A stretch of DNA of 7,784 bases from Flavobacteriales bacterium (GCA_012965625.1 DTSC01000373.1:1-7784); one strand, 5' to 3'; counted from the first letter of the stretch, positions 1 through 7,698 are shown. Translations and numbers: made by a program. Notes: generated from the letters alone by a model not told the origin.

Positions 1-1
1 A

Positions 2-25
2 ACAGATATCTATAACTTTCCGATA
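2..25 (+). repeat. Possible right flank of a third repeat copy
   Basis: The first bases of the window, ACAGATATCT at 2-11, match 2955-2964 exactly. That second stretch lies immediately to the right of the 56-bp repeat at 2892-2947. The similarity continues weakly (a shared ATTTC/CTTTC-like stretch) to about 25. If real, another copy of the repeat ends just outside the left edge. A 10-base match in AT-rich DNA can arise by chance, so this rests mainly on its position relative to the other copy. Confidence 0.25.
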
Positions 26-138
26 CACTAAATTTTAATTAGTAATTCTCTAATATACAAAAACCCTGTTTGGGGGGAGTAATTTATATCTTGGTCTACC
101 AGATTTAGAGCGAAGTAAAAAAGTCATTGTTCAATAAA

Positions 139-609
139 TTAAGGTGCCGCATGGTTATAGGATACATCAAATTTATCTTTTGTGGTAGCAGCATAACTTT
201 TGCCCCTGTATAAGTAAGTAATTGCTTTGGTCCAGATTATTTCCATTGAGATGTTGACGAAGTAAATATTGTTATAGAAACTAGCATCGAATTTATCTTC
301 TGCAATCAAAGGAATGGGCTCATCTCTTTGGTCAATCTTTGTTGGTGAACTGTAGGGTGTATATTGAGTTCTTTTGACTATCAATGTATCTCCTTTTTTT
401 AGGCCTAGAGCTTCATCCTCAAAGTAAACAAAAGAGAGTAGAATGTTTTTCTGAGCAACAAAAGTGTAGCATTCACTTCTAGCAACTCCTCCAATAGACG
501 GTCCATCATAAAAAACTAAAGTAGTTGAAAAGACATTAACAAGTTCGTCCTGTGCGAGCACAGAGTAGTTTACAAGAAACGCAAATAATATAAGTGAGTA
601 CTTTCTCAT
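139..609 (-). CDS. Small secreted protein of unknown family
   Basis: A 156-residue protein that I do not recognise. It begins MRKYSLILFAFLVNYSVLAQ, a typical signal peptide with a short basic start, a hydrophobic core and a likely cut after VLA or VLAQ near residue 19, so the mature protein of about 137 residues should be in the periplasm or outer envelope. I chose the ATG at 607-609. The frame stays open to a TTG at 697-699, but that codon lies inside a perfect -7 promoter box (697-704), so translation from it is unlikely. The mature part is rich in beta-prone stretches (LVFYDG, YTFVAQ, DTLIVKRTQY). It carries DKFD twice near the C terminus (EDKFDASFYNN, then KDKFDVSYNHA), perhaps a short internal duplication. 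No catalytic motif, lipobox or T9SS domain is visible. The gene stands alone; no convincing terminator follows it. Confidence 0.7.
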   Translation of the reverse strand: MRKYSLILFAFLVNYSVLAQDELVNVFSTTLVFYDGPSIGGVARSECYTFVAQKNILLSFVYFEDEALGLKKGDTLIVKRTQYTPYSSPTKIDQRDEPIPLIAEDKFDASFYNNIYFVNISMEIIWTKAITYLYRGKSYAATTKDKFDVSYNHAAP

Positions 610-696
610 ATTGTCAGATACAATTTTTAACCTAATTAGTTCACTGCCAAAGGCAAGACAGGGGGTTAGCAATAGTAGGAGTACATATTTCATACC

Positions 697-704
697 CAAA
701 TATA
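697..704 (-). promoter_or_regulatory. Bacteroidota -7 promoter box for the secreted protein gene
   Basis: On the minus strand this reads TATATTTG, a perfect match to the Bacteroidota -7 consensus TAnnTTTG used by the primary sigma factor. Transcription would start near 690, leaving a leader of about 80 bases before the ATG at 609. No clear -33 TTG element is found 19-21 bases upstream, which fits a promoter that needs an activator. The same octamer precedes the ABC operon (7691-7698). Confidence 0.55.
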
Positions 705-737
705 CAAAAACACAGAATAAGGGTTTTGGAGGGATAT

Positions 738-765
738 TTTGTACGGTTTTGTACCCTATTTGTAC
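738..765 (+). repeat. Three direct TTTGTAC motifs at about one helical turn
   Basis: TTTGTAC occurs at 738-744, 748-754 and 759-765, so starts are 10 and 11 bases apart and the copies face the same side of the helix. On the minus strand they read GTACAAA and lie roughly 48-75 bases upstream of the predicted start of transcription of the small secreted protein gene, where an activator would bind. Another reading is a set of arm-type sites for a tyrosine recombinase, left in what appears to be a recombination scar. The sequence shows only the repeats; the binding protein is not known. Confidence 0.45.
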
Positions 766-851
766 CTTGAAATCGCAACTAACTGATAATCAATGCTAAT
801 TACTTTCTGTATCGGAAAATAGAGGATGTTTTTCTGTAACGATTTGGAAGC

Positions 852-1001
852 TTAAAACCGCACCCCCATCACCAGGATGTCATCCACTTGCTCGGTATCA
901 CCTTTCCACGCTGCCATGGTGGTTTCGAGGATCTCTTTCTGCTCGTTCATGGTTGTGTCCTAAATTGGCAAAAGCGCTTTTTGAAGTTCTTTCCAAGGAA
1001 G
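852..1001 (-). pseudogene. Remnant of SpoIIE/RsbU-type phosphatase C terminus
   Basis: Read on the minus strand, codons 950-855 give MNEQKEILETTMAAW followed by KGDTEQVDDILVMGVRF and a TAA at 852-854. From memory of the family, EQKEIL...WKG...EQVDDILV.G(I/V)R is the typical end of Bacteroidota SpoIIE-family (PP2C-like) serine phosphatases, which often carry sensor or TPR domains at the N terminus. The aspartate pair in QVDD is the conserved metal-binding end of the PP2C fold. The same frame continues upstream through WKELQKALLPI, which aligns in register with the KQLKELLLSI-type segment of intact relatives but is separated by a TAG at 960-962, where a CAG glutamine codon would be expected. 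Upstream of about 1001 the similarity fades, and the frame stops at 1074-1076. Everything N-terminal is missing, so this is a gene fossil. Bases 858-950 are about 55% GC by hand count, far above the surrounding DNA. Confidence 0.65.
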
Positions 1002-1151
1002 GAAATAGGTAAACAGCAGAATCCATTGTTCGCATAAATGCTGGAGTTCGTCGCAATTCCTTAACCGTTTGTATCATTAACTATTGATCTTTTAGCTCTT
1101 GAGGTAAATTTATACAACCAAATACATCAAACTATACTAAAACTAGAAATT

Positions 1152-2873
1152 ATGGATATAAAGAACAAACCAGGCAGTACGATTCACTTTTTAAGTAGAA
1201 CGTTAGCAGTAACGATAATGACCTTCTTTATTTTTCTGTTTATTGGTGCATTAGATGCCCAGGGGCAGAATTATTATTTTAATGGTACAGGAAATAACAA
1301 TGATTGGGACAATCCCAATAATTGGATGAATAAAGAAATTCCAAAGACGGGATTTAATATAAAAGTTGTAATAGGAGCATCAACGGTTTGCAAGTTTTCA
1401 TTACACTCTATCGAGATTGGCGCACTTATCATTAAAGGGGAATTGACTATAAACAATGGTTCTACATTGAAGATAAAGATGTTTGACATAGGACCAAATG
1501 GCAGTCTAAATAATAACGGCATATTGGAACTGAGGGGGAGTGTAAGTATTGCAGGAAAGATGACTGGGGAGGGATATATAATACTTAATAGTACTGAGTC
1601 AGTCCAAACTTTTAGTATTGGCAATAATAGGTTCTACAACCTGGTAATTGACAACCCTTTTGGCGTTATCATGAAGAATAAGTGGACCGTAGACGGAAAG
1701 CTAACGCTCAATAGTGGAACTATTAACACCAACGGTAATATATTGGAGCTGACCTCTGAGAAAGGAACAAACCTTACAGGATACAGTATTAATAGCTTTA
1801 TCATTACAACCTCGGCAGCAGGGGCACTAAGAAGACATATAGGAACAAATAATGACACTTATGTTTTCCCTGTGGGCTTAAGTACTACTGCAAGCGACTA
1901 TTATAAAATGGAACTTGAAAATAACAATTTAGCTGGCATGACCTATCTCGATGTGTATATTGTCAGAAATAATGGAACAGGCTATAATCATAGCCAATAT
2001 GGTAAAGCAACACAAGATGGCATTCCACTTATTTATTATTGCAATGAAGAATGGATCATGAACCCAGACGTAGAACCAACTAGCGGTTCCTTTGCCCTTA
2101 CACTGCATCTTGCAAACCTGAAAGTAGGCTGGGGCGGTGGGCTGCTCGACAATCAGTTCACCATAGTCAAGCGACCATCAGCCTCACAATCCTTTGCTGA
2201 TTATGATAGTTTTGATGGCAGCACCCTGAGACCTACAGCCGGAGAAGATGGAAGGACTGTAACATCTGGCTATGCTTATAAAAAGGGTTTTACGAGCTTT
2301 TCAAAAGCCACCGTAGTTGGCAGCAATGACCCATTGCCTATTGACCTCCTATCCTTTGAAGCAAAATCCAATGATGGGGCGGTAGAGCTTGCATGGACAA
2401 CAGCCAGTGAGATCAATAATGACTTCTTTACCGTTGAAAGAAGCAGGGACGGAATTGACTTTGCAACGGTGTTGAAAAAACAAGGTGCCGGTTCCAGCAA
2501 CCAAATGCTGGATTATAGCCTTACTGATGAATCACCTTATAAAGGCCTCTCTTATTATCGCCTCAAACAAACAGACTACGATGGAAAAAATGAATATTCG
2601 AAAATTATTGCTGTTAATATAATAGTAACAAGTATTCTATATGCCTTTCCAAACCCTTCTAAGGATCAAATTAATATAAACCTAGACGATTCCTTTAAAG
2701 ATGTACAGGTGCTGGTTGAAACAATCAGCGGGCAGCAGGTTCTGGTTTTAGATAGGTATTTCAACGGGCAGACACTTACAGTTGATATCAAAGATATCAA
2801 GCCTGGCCTATATTTATTGCGACTTTCTTCACAAGAAAAAAATCAAACCATAAAATTTATAAAAGCAAAATAA
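1152..2873 (+). CDS. Exported protein with T9SS type A sorting domain
   Basis: A 573-residue protein for the outer surface or for secretion. Residues 1-38 form a long signal peptide, with a charged start, hydrophobic core TIMTFFIFLFIGAL and likely cleavage near DAQG. The mature N terminus (YYFNGTGNNNDWDNPNNW) resembles the start of many Bacteroidota adhesin-like surface proteins. About residues 70-235 are rich in short glycine/asparagine beta turns (LTINNGSTL, GPNGSLNNNG, TINTNGN), suggesting a beta-solenoid. Residues 395-490 (LPIDLLSFEA..., SYYRLKQTDYDG) are the fibronectin-like module common just before sorting tails. Residues 499-573 (FPNPSKD..., KPGLYLLRL...) form the T9SS type A domain, which sends the protein through the outer membrane by the Por machinery and is usually removed there. 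No catalytic domain is evident, so the specific role is unknown. The ATG at 1152 has no good Shine-Dalgarno site, as is usual for the phylum. The gene stands alone and converges on the ABC operon. Confidence 0.85.
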   Translation: MDIKNKPGSTIHFLSRTLAVTIMTFFIFLFIGALDAQGQNYYFNGTGNNNDWDNPNNWMNKEIPKTGFNIKVVIGASTVCKFSLHSIEIGALIIKGELTINNGSTLKIKMFDIGPNGSLNNNGILELRGSVSIAGKMTGEGYIILNSTESVQTFSIGNNRFYNLVIDNPFGVIMKNKWTVDGKLTLNSGTINTNGNILELTSEKGTNLTGYSINSFIITTSAAGALRRHIGTNNDTYVFPVGLSTTASDYYKMELENNNLAGMTYLDVYIVRNNGTGYNHSQYGKATQDGIPLIYYCNEEWIMNPDVEPTSGSFALTLHLANLKVGWGGGLLDNQFTIVKRPSASQSFADYDSFDGSTLRPTAGEDGRTVTSGYAYKKGFTSFSKATVVGSNDPLPIDLLSFEAKSNDGAVELAWTTASEINNDFFTVERSRDGIDFATVLKKQGAGSSNQMLDYSLTDESPYKGLSYYRLKQTDYDGKNEYSKIIAVNIIVTSILYAFPNPSKDQININLDDSFKDVQVLVETISGQQVLVLDRYFNGQTLTVDIKDIKPGLYLLRLSSQEKNQTIKFIKAK

Positions 2874-2891
2874 CCTATTAATTGATACAAC

Positions 2892-2947
2892 ATCTGACTT
2901 CCGCTATAATACACTGATAACCAGCCCCTTATTTTTTGCGGGTTACA
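2892..2947 (+). repeat. 56-bp imperfect repeat, copy A
   Basis: This stretch aligns without gaps to 7717-7772, with 47 of 56 positions identical by hand count. The best conserved parts are CACTGATnACCAGC and CTTATTTTTTnCGGGTTACA. It lies in the 164-bp gap between the converging T9SS protein gene and ABC/M1 gene. The two conserved parts can fold back on each other: TGATAACCAGC (2915-2925) pairs with GCGGGTTACA (2938-2947), with one bulged A and one A-G mismatch, around a T-rich 12-base loop. The T-run sits in the loop rather than after the stem, so it is not a normal intrinsic terminator. Weaker similarity to copy B continues to about 2958. Confidence 0.7.
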
Positions 2948-3037
2948 ATATTTTACAGATATCTTTTAATTTCGGCAATAGGCTGTGCAATTTCTTGCAG
3001 GCGATTTGTTGTTGATAAGTTCTCTGGTGATATCGGC

Positions 3038-6000
3038 TTATTGGGGAGTAGGGGAGCTTTTCTTTTCGCCATCCTCACCAATCTTTTTCCTGTTGTTTAA
3101 GCCGTTTCTGTCTATTAAAAGGTAATAAGGATCGATACCTACTTCTGTAGGTTCTTCATCAACAATTACGCTAATTGTAGTTTCTGACTTGGTGAACTTG
3201 TGTTTTTTTAAATAGAGCACTTTTTCTTTTTCCTTGCCATCAATTTCTTCCTTAGCAAAAACACCTATCTCAATCCAATCAGAAAGTTGAAGGGTGTCTA
3301 ATTTTGTATTTAAATCAGCTCCTTTGATTGATACACTAAAACTATTGCCGTCTTCGTCTGTTGTTTTCAGTTCTTTCGCTTTTCCGATACTATCCACTGT
3401 ACCCTTTACTGTTTTAAAGGTAATATCAACCTGGTATTTATTTGTTTTCAATTTTTTAGAAGAACTTTTTACAACTTCATTTTCATAAAAGGTAATATTC
3501 TCGAACATATCTGTAAGTAGATATTGTAAAGAATCGGGTGTAGCCTCTTTAAAATAGTCTAGGAGTTCAAGAGAATTGGTATAAGGAGGCTCTTGAAATG
3601 CGACCGCCTTTATATATTTTTTTATAGCCGAATTGAGATTGTCTTCACCTATATACTCTTGCAAGGCATACATTAAAATAGAACCTTTATGATAATGTAT
3701 ATATTGCTGCCCCTCATTTCGTATAATAGGTAGTTCTTTTTTAGATTCGTTTCCTCTTCCCCTTAAGTATTTATCCATTTCGTATTTCAAAAATTTGGTC
3801 ATTTGTTGTTTGCCATATTCTTTTTTCATTACCATTAGTGCTCCATATTGCGACATACTTTCCGTTATGAATGTTTGTCCCTGCACATTTGCACCGGCCA
3901 CTTGATGCCCCCACCATTGATGAGCAACCTCATGTGCCGTTACATAAAACGGGTAGTCAATTGATTCGTCATCTTTCTCATCTACTTTAGCGATGAAACC
4001 TATACCTTCGGAAAAAGGAATGGTGTTAGGGAAGGATTGCGCAAAGCTACCTCCGGTTCTAGGGAATTCAATAATTCGAACTTGACGATGCTGATAAGCA
4101 CTAAAATTAGTACTATAATAGTCTAATGCCTTTTTTATTCCTTTTATCATTTTATCAACATTGTATGGGTGTCCTTTATGATAATAAATTTCTATTGCTA
4201 CCTCTTTTCCTTCTGTTGAAATCCATTTATCTTTTTTTATTTCATATTTGGCAGAGATAAAAGCATAGAAGTTCAGAATTTTGGAGTCCATTTTGTAGTG
4301 AAAATAGCTCCGTCCATTTTCTTTCCATTCTTTTTGAAGGTAACCGGGTGCTATCGCAATTTGATCTTCAGTGGTACTAATGGTAGTTTCAAAATTTATC
4401 CAATCTGCACTCGTGGAAATACCAGTATTTTTAGCGGCTAAACTGTCATTAATACTGGCCATTCTTTCTTTCTCTGGCAGGCCATATTTTTTCCGTGCAA
4501 CTTTACCGCTTAATTCAACAGCATCATTATAACCAATATCCGGAAAGTGCCTATTATTAAAAAATGTTCCATTATAGATAACTGGCGAACTTGTTATTAA
4601 TTGGTTTTTAGGTTGATAATTCACCTGAAAGTGAAACTCCATGGACTCACCTGGGTTTAATGATGAATTTAGCACATATATATTTGTCCCCCCCCATTTT
4701 TCGTCCTCAGAAAATAGTTTACAATCTTTACTAAACGAGAAATTCTTATTTAAAGCAATACTGTAATAGCTAATAAAAATAGTATCAATGGGCATATTGG
4801 TTTTATTTAATAGTTTATATATCCCATCAACCCGTAGTTTCCTTTCTTTAGGAAAAATATCAACATTCACGTTTACATCTGTTATTCTGGGTTGAGGCAA
4901 ATTTTTATAATGCCTGTATTTTTTTTCATAAGCAACTGCTCTTTTTTCACGTTCCAGAGGGGTTTTACGTTCGTGATCAATGTTTGTTTGGTAATAAATC
5001 CATCCTCCTAAGAATACAAACAATAGTAAGGAAACAGAACCTAAACTGATTGCAGTAAGGTTAAAACGATATTTCATTAGCCGCCAACGTCTTTTGAGTG
5101 TAAATTCAGAACCTCGTGGCCAAAAAACTATACTCAGTACAATAAAAATCACAGCCAGCGCCGACCAGTATATTTTGTAAATATAATAGGGTAAAATATG
5201 AGCGCCATAACCATTCATGTCAGAATAGGAATAACCTGGCCCAAAATTGTACTTATAGATATCCTGGTCGATGCCCAACTTTCCTATAAAGTTTTGCAAA
5301 ATAAGCCATGCCAGAAGCACAAAAAAACCAACAAAATAATTTTTCACAAATACCTGTATCAACAAACATAAAACTGCAAACAACAAAAATTTAATAAGCT
5401 GCAGGCCGAAAATTTCTTTTAGATATAAATTGATTTCAAATAGATAATAACCATTTACTGCTTGAATAATAATACCAATTAGTATAGGTATAGCAAGAAG
5501 CAATAGTTGCATTTTAATAATAGCAACCAATTTAGAACCAAATAAAACAGCATTGGAGACGGGAGTAGTATCTATTAATTGATGGATTTTTAATTTACGT
5601 TCGTTATTAATTATAATTCCAGAATAAAGTATTGTCAATAAATAAACAAATAAAGTAAAAGTCCCAGCACCTAAACTCATCATTTGAGCAGTTACCATGT
5701 AGGTGGGAGTGTCAAACATTTTGCCAATTTGCGTAGAGGCTGTTACCAAGGAAAGAATAGCCACAGCTACAATGATTAGAAAGTATACGCTTTTAATAAT
5801 TTTCAAAAACTCCATTTGAGATAATTGGATTACTAACTTTAAATGTGTTTTAAAAGTAAAACGTTGGGGAACGGTTGGTATCTTTATAGTAGTACCAACA
5901 GAGAGGTTATCAATGACAACTTTTGTACGCTTTTTAATTTTAAATAGAACAGGAGCCAAATGAGAAAAGCTAAACTTATATAAAGTGCTCAGAAAAAGCA

Positions 6001-6769
6001 CCGCCCCTATGCACAGCCATAATAACCTGTTCCATAAAAAAGCTCCACTAAAAGGAATGGGGAGGGTGTTTTTTTCGCTTACTCCCCAATATTTAGTATC
6101 ATAGTTTAAAGCTTGATGTCCATAAGGATCTAACATTGCAGCAAGAAACTGATTATCTAAATCTACTAATAAACTAGAGGCCATTCCGCTAGCAATAAAT
6201 AGGACCAATAGGGTAATAAAACCAGCAGTATTACTTCTTGTAAATGTTACTATCAAAAAAACCAATGCACCAAAAAAGAGAAGGTTTGGAAGGAAATAAT
6301 ATATATAAGTATGAAAATATGCATCTATCCTAAACGGGCCAAGGATTTCAGGATTTACCCAGGGCATATTTAAAGCTAATAGGCAGGCCAAGCCTATGCT
6401 TGTAAAGATGAGTAAGGTAATAATTAGTGAACTCAGAAATCGGCCAAAAAAGTATCCATTTTTTGTAATAGGTGTGGTGTAGAGAATATCCTGCATGTTA
6501 CTTTCAAAATCTCTAGAGACGGTAGATCCAATTGTGCCGGCAATGATAAAAAAGGCAAGGGTTCCAAAACCGGCAATTAGGTTAAAAATGGATAAAGGAG
6601 AATTAATAAGGTCGTTACCATGTTCAGTGGTACCTGATGTCATATCGAATAATCCTGCAGCTACCCCCACTGCCATAAAAGAAAGAAGGAACAATACACC
6701 AAAATAAATGTAAAAGAGAGAGCGGCGAAACCAATAACTAAACTCGAATAAAAAAATTTCTTTAAACAT
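3038..6769 (-). CDS. ABC-2 permease fused to M1 family aminopeptidase
   Basis: A 1243-residue membrane protein. Residues 1-265 are one ABC-2 permease module with about six hydrophobic spans, and residues 319-560 are a second, so both halves of the channel are in one chain. A last span at 574-593 leads into an M1 metallopeptidase domain (about 627-1243), expected outside the cytoplasmic membrane. The zinc site is visible as H946-E-V-A-H950 with the third ligand E970, followed by SMSQYGALMV. E970 lies 19 residues after H950, one more than the classical 18, which I recall as usual for this fused family. The usual GAMEN substrate loop is replaced by FPNTIPFSEG (913-922), with E921 as the likely amino-group-binding glutamate. 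Y1026 in YHKG is the likely transition-state tyrosine. The peptidase therefore looks active. The gene starts 23 bp after the ATPase gene and is surely co-transcribed. The family is annotated as ABC permease/M1 aminopeptidase; its substrate is unknown. A G8 tract at codons 692-694 could slip. Confidence 0.88.
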   Translation of the reverse strand: MFKEIFLFEFSYWFRRSLFYIYFGVLFLLSFMAVGVAAGLFDMTSGTTEHGNDLINSPLSIFNLIAGFGTLAFFIIAGTIGSTVSRDFESNMQDILYTTPITKNGYFFGRFLSSLIITLLIFTSIGLACLLALNMPWVNPEILGPFRIDAYFHTYIYYFLPNLLFFGALVFLIVTFTRSNTAGFITLLVLFIASGMASSLLVDLDNQFLAAMLDPYGHQALNYDTKYWGVSEKNTLPIPFSGAFLWNRLLWLCIGAVLFLSTLYKFSFSHLAPVLFKIKKRTKVVIDNLSVGTTIKIPTVPQRFTFKTHLKLVIQLSQMEFLKIIKSVYFLIIVAVAILSLVTASTQIGKMFDTPTYMVTAQMMSLGAGTFTLFVYLLTILYSGIIINNERKLKIHQLIDTTPVSNAVLFGSKLVAIIKMQLLLLAIPILIGIIIQAVNGYYLFEINLYLKEIFGLQLIKFLLFAVLCLLIQVFVKNYFVGFFVLLAWLILQNFIGKLGIDQDIYKYNFGPGYSYSDMNGYGAHILPYYIYKIYWSALAVIFIVLSIVFWPRGSEFTLKRRWRLMKYRFNLTAISLGSVSLLLFVFLGGWIYYQTNIDHERKTPLEREKRAVAYEKKYRHYKNLPQPRITDVNVNVDIFPKERKLRVDGIYKLLNKTNMPIDTIFISYYSIALNKNFSFSKDCKLFSEDEKWGGTNIYVLNSSLNPGESMEFHFQVNYQPKNQLITSSPVIYNGTFFNNRHFPDIGYNDAVELSGKVARKKYGLPEKERMASINDSLAAKNTGISTSADWINFETTISTTEDQIAIAPGYLQKEWKENGRSYFHYKMDSKILNFYAFISAKYEIKKDKWISTEGKEVAIEIYYHKGHPYNVDKMIKGIKKALDYYSTNFSAYQHRQVRIIEFPRTGGSFAQSFPNTIPFSEGIGFIAKVDEKDDESIDYPFYVTAHEVAHQWWGHQVAGANVQGQTFITESMSQYGALMVMKKEYGKQQMTKFLKYEMDKYLRGRGNESKKELPIIRNEGQQYIHYHKGSILMYALQEYIGEDNLNSAIKKYIKAVAFQEPPYTNSLELLDYFKEATPDSLQYLLTDMFENITFYENEVVKSSSKKLKTNKYQVDITFKTVKGTVDSIGKAKELKTTDEDGNSFSVSIKGADLNTKLDTLQLSDWIEIGVFAKEEIDGKEKEKVLYLKKHKFTKSETTISVIVDEEPTEVGIDPYYLLIDRNGLNNRKKIGEDGEKKSSPTPQ

Positions 6770-6792
6770 GTTAAATTATATTAATGAGTTAC

Positions 6793-7671
6793 TTAAGTTT
6801 CATTGGTAGATAAGGCACAGAAATACACATCTTCTAAATTGGGGTTAATAGATGTAAAACTTTCATTAGGTAGGCTATCATTTAAGACATGGATGCCTAA
6901 TAAATTATTTTCTTCAAATCTGCTAGATATTACATTAAATTGTTGCTTGTAGTTGTCTAGTTCTTCTTTATCAATGGCTTTATGCCAGATTTTTCCGTTT
7001 AACGACTTTATTGCATTTGCTGGTGAATCGGTTAACAATATTTTTCCCCGATTCAATATTGCCACTTTGTTGCAAAGCTCATTTACATCATCCACGATGT
7101 GTGTAGATAAAATAACTATAGAATTGCCGCCAATTTCACGAAGCAAGTTCAAAAACCGTTGTCGTTCTGAAGGATCCAAACCAGCTGTTGGTTCATCCAC
7201 AATAATTAGTTTAGGATTGGCTAATAAAGCTTGTGCAATACCAAAACGTTGAAGCATACCTCCAGAATAACCACCTAAATTCTTCTTTCGATGCTCATAA
7301 ATGTTAGTGAGCTGAAGAACTGAAGTCACTATGTCTTTTCTTTCCGTTTTATTTGAAATACCTTTTAAGGCAGCAAAATGATCTAATAAAACCTCAGCAG
7401 ATATTTTCGGGTAAACACCAAAATCTTGTGGCAGGTAGCCCAATATTTTTCGTAGCTCAAACTTTTGCTTAACAATGTTGATCTCATCCAAGAATAAACT
7501 ACCAGAATCAGGTTCCTGCAAAGTTGCAATGGTTCTCATTAGGCTCGATTTCCCAGCACCATTAGGACCTAGTAAACCAAACATGCCAACCTTAATGGTA
7601 ATGGAAATATCATCTAATGCTTTTACGCCATTAGAATAAGTTTTAGTGATATTCTCTAAAATAAGTTTCAT
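6793..7671 (-). CDS. ABC transporter ATP-binding protein
   Basis: A 292-residue ATPase that should drive the fused permease encoded next. All nucleotide-binding motifs are visible: Walker A GPNGAGKS (35-42), Q-loop glutamine Q82 in YLPQDFG, signature YSGGM (135-139, in place of LSGGQ and common in CcmA/NatA-like proteins), Walker B LIIVDEP with catalytic E160, D-loop GLDP, and switch histidine H191 in STH. The region after about 210 is the variable C-terminal extension usual for ATPases paired with ABC-2 permeases. I chose the ATG at 7669-7671 (MKLILENITKTY), which matches the family start. The frame is open to a TTG at 7710, but that lies upstream of the promoter box at 7691-7698. The gene is first in a two-gene operon. 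The direction of transport is inferred to be export, because ABC-2 permeases with no binding protein nearby are normally exporters. Confidence 0.9.
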   Translation of the reverse strand: MKLILENITKTYSNGVKALDDISITIKVGMFGLLGPNGAGKSSLMRTIATLQEPDSGSLFLDEINIVKQKFELRKILGYLPQDFGVYPKISAEVLLDHFAALKGISNKTERKDIVTSVLQLTNIYEHRKKNLGGYSGGMLQRFGIAQALLANPKLIIVDEPTAGLDPSERQRFLNLLREIGGNSIVILSTHIVDDVNELCNKVAILNRGKILLTDSPANAIKSLNGKIWHKAIDKEELDNYKQQFNVISSRFEENNLLGIHVLNDSLPNESFTSINPNLEDVYFCALSTNET

Positions 7672-7690
7672 AAGTATAATTTTATATTGA

Positions 7691-7698
7691 CAAATATA
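7691..7698 (-). promoter_or_regulatory. -7 promoter box of the ABC/M1 operon
   Basis: On the minus strand this reads TATATTTG, a perfect TAnnTTTG box, identical to the one at 697-704. Transcription would start near 7685, giving a leader of about 15 bases before the ATG at 7671. The expected -33 region (about 7718-7722) falls inside the left end of repeat copy B and has no TTG, so any activator would act on or near the repeat. Confidence 0.55.

Larger units (their letters stand above)
610..1151. other. 540-bp stretch without an intact gene
   Basis: This gap between divergently oriented genes holds the leader and promoter of the small secreted protein (to about 704), three TTTGTAC motifs (738-765), and the GC-rich remnant of a phosphatase gene (852-1001). 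The last 150 bases should hold the promoter of the T9SS protein gene, but no perfect TAnnTTTG box is present. TTTG at 1068-1071 followed about 21 bases later by TAGCTCTTG is the nearest approach and is weak. Open frames here are short, lack protein-like composition and are not annotated. Confidence 0.6.

Noticed and set aside
59..77. Possible terminator of the small secreted protein gene (CCC-AAACA-GGG then TTTTT on the minus strand).
   Set aside because: The stem is only three pairs, too weak to support as a terminator.
53..711. A 12-base direct repeat ATATACAAAAAC at 53-64 and 700-711 flanking the small secreted protein gene.
   Set aside because: It is low-complexity and AT-rich; several such 12-base matches are expected by chance in a window of this size and composition, and no transposase lies between the copies.
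611..799. A plus-strand open frame of 62 codons.
   Set aside because: It begins with a non-ATG codon, crosses the promoter and TTTGTAC array of the opposite gene, and has no protein-like features.
961..1078. An alternative minus-strand frame starting MIQTVKELRR that runs through the remnant region.
   Set aside because: It overlaps the phosphatase remnant in another frame and shows no similarity that I recognise; the in-register WKELQKALLPI reading explains the part near 963-1001 better.
1274..2500. Several minus-strand open frames opposite the T9SS protein gene.
   Set aside because: They lie wholly inside a well-supported gene, encode no recognisable domain and have no start signals of their own.
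2892..2947. The repeat as an integron attC site.
   Set aside because: The right arm has GTTACA rather than GTTRRRY, no paired R/L boxes can be set out, and no integron integrase is visible.
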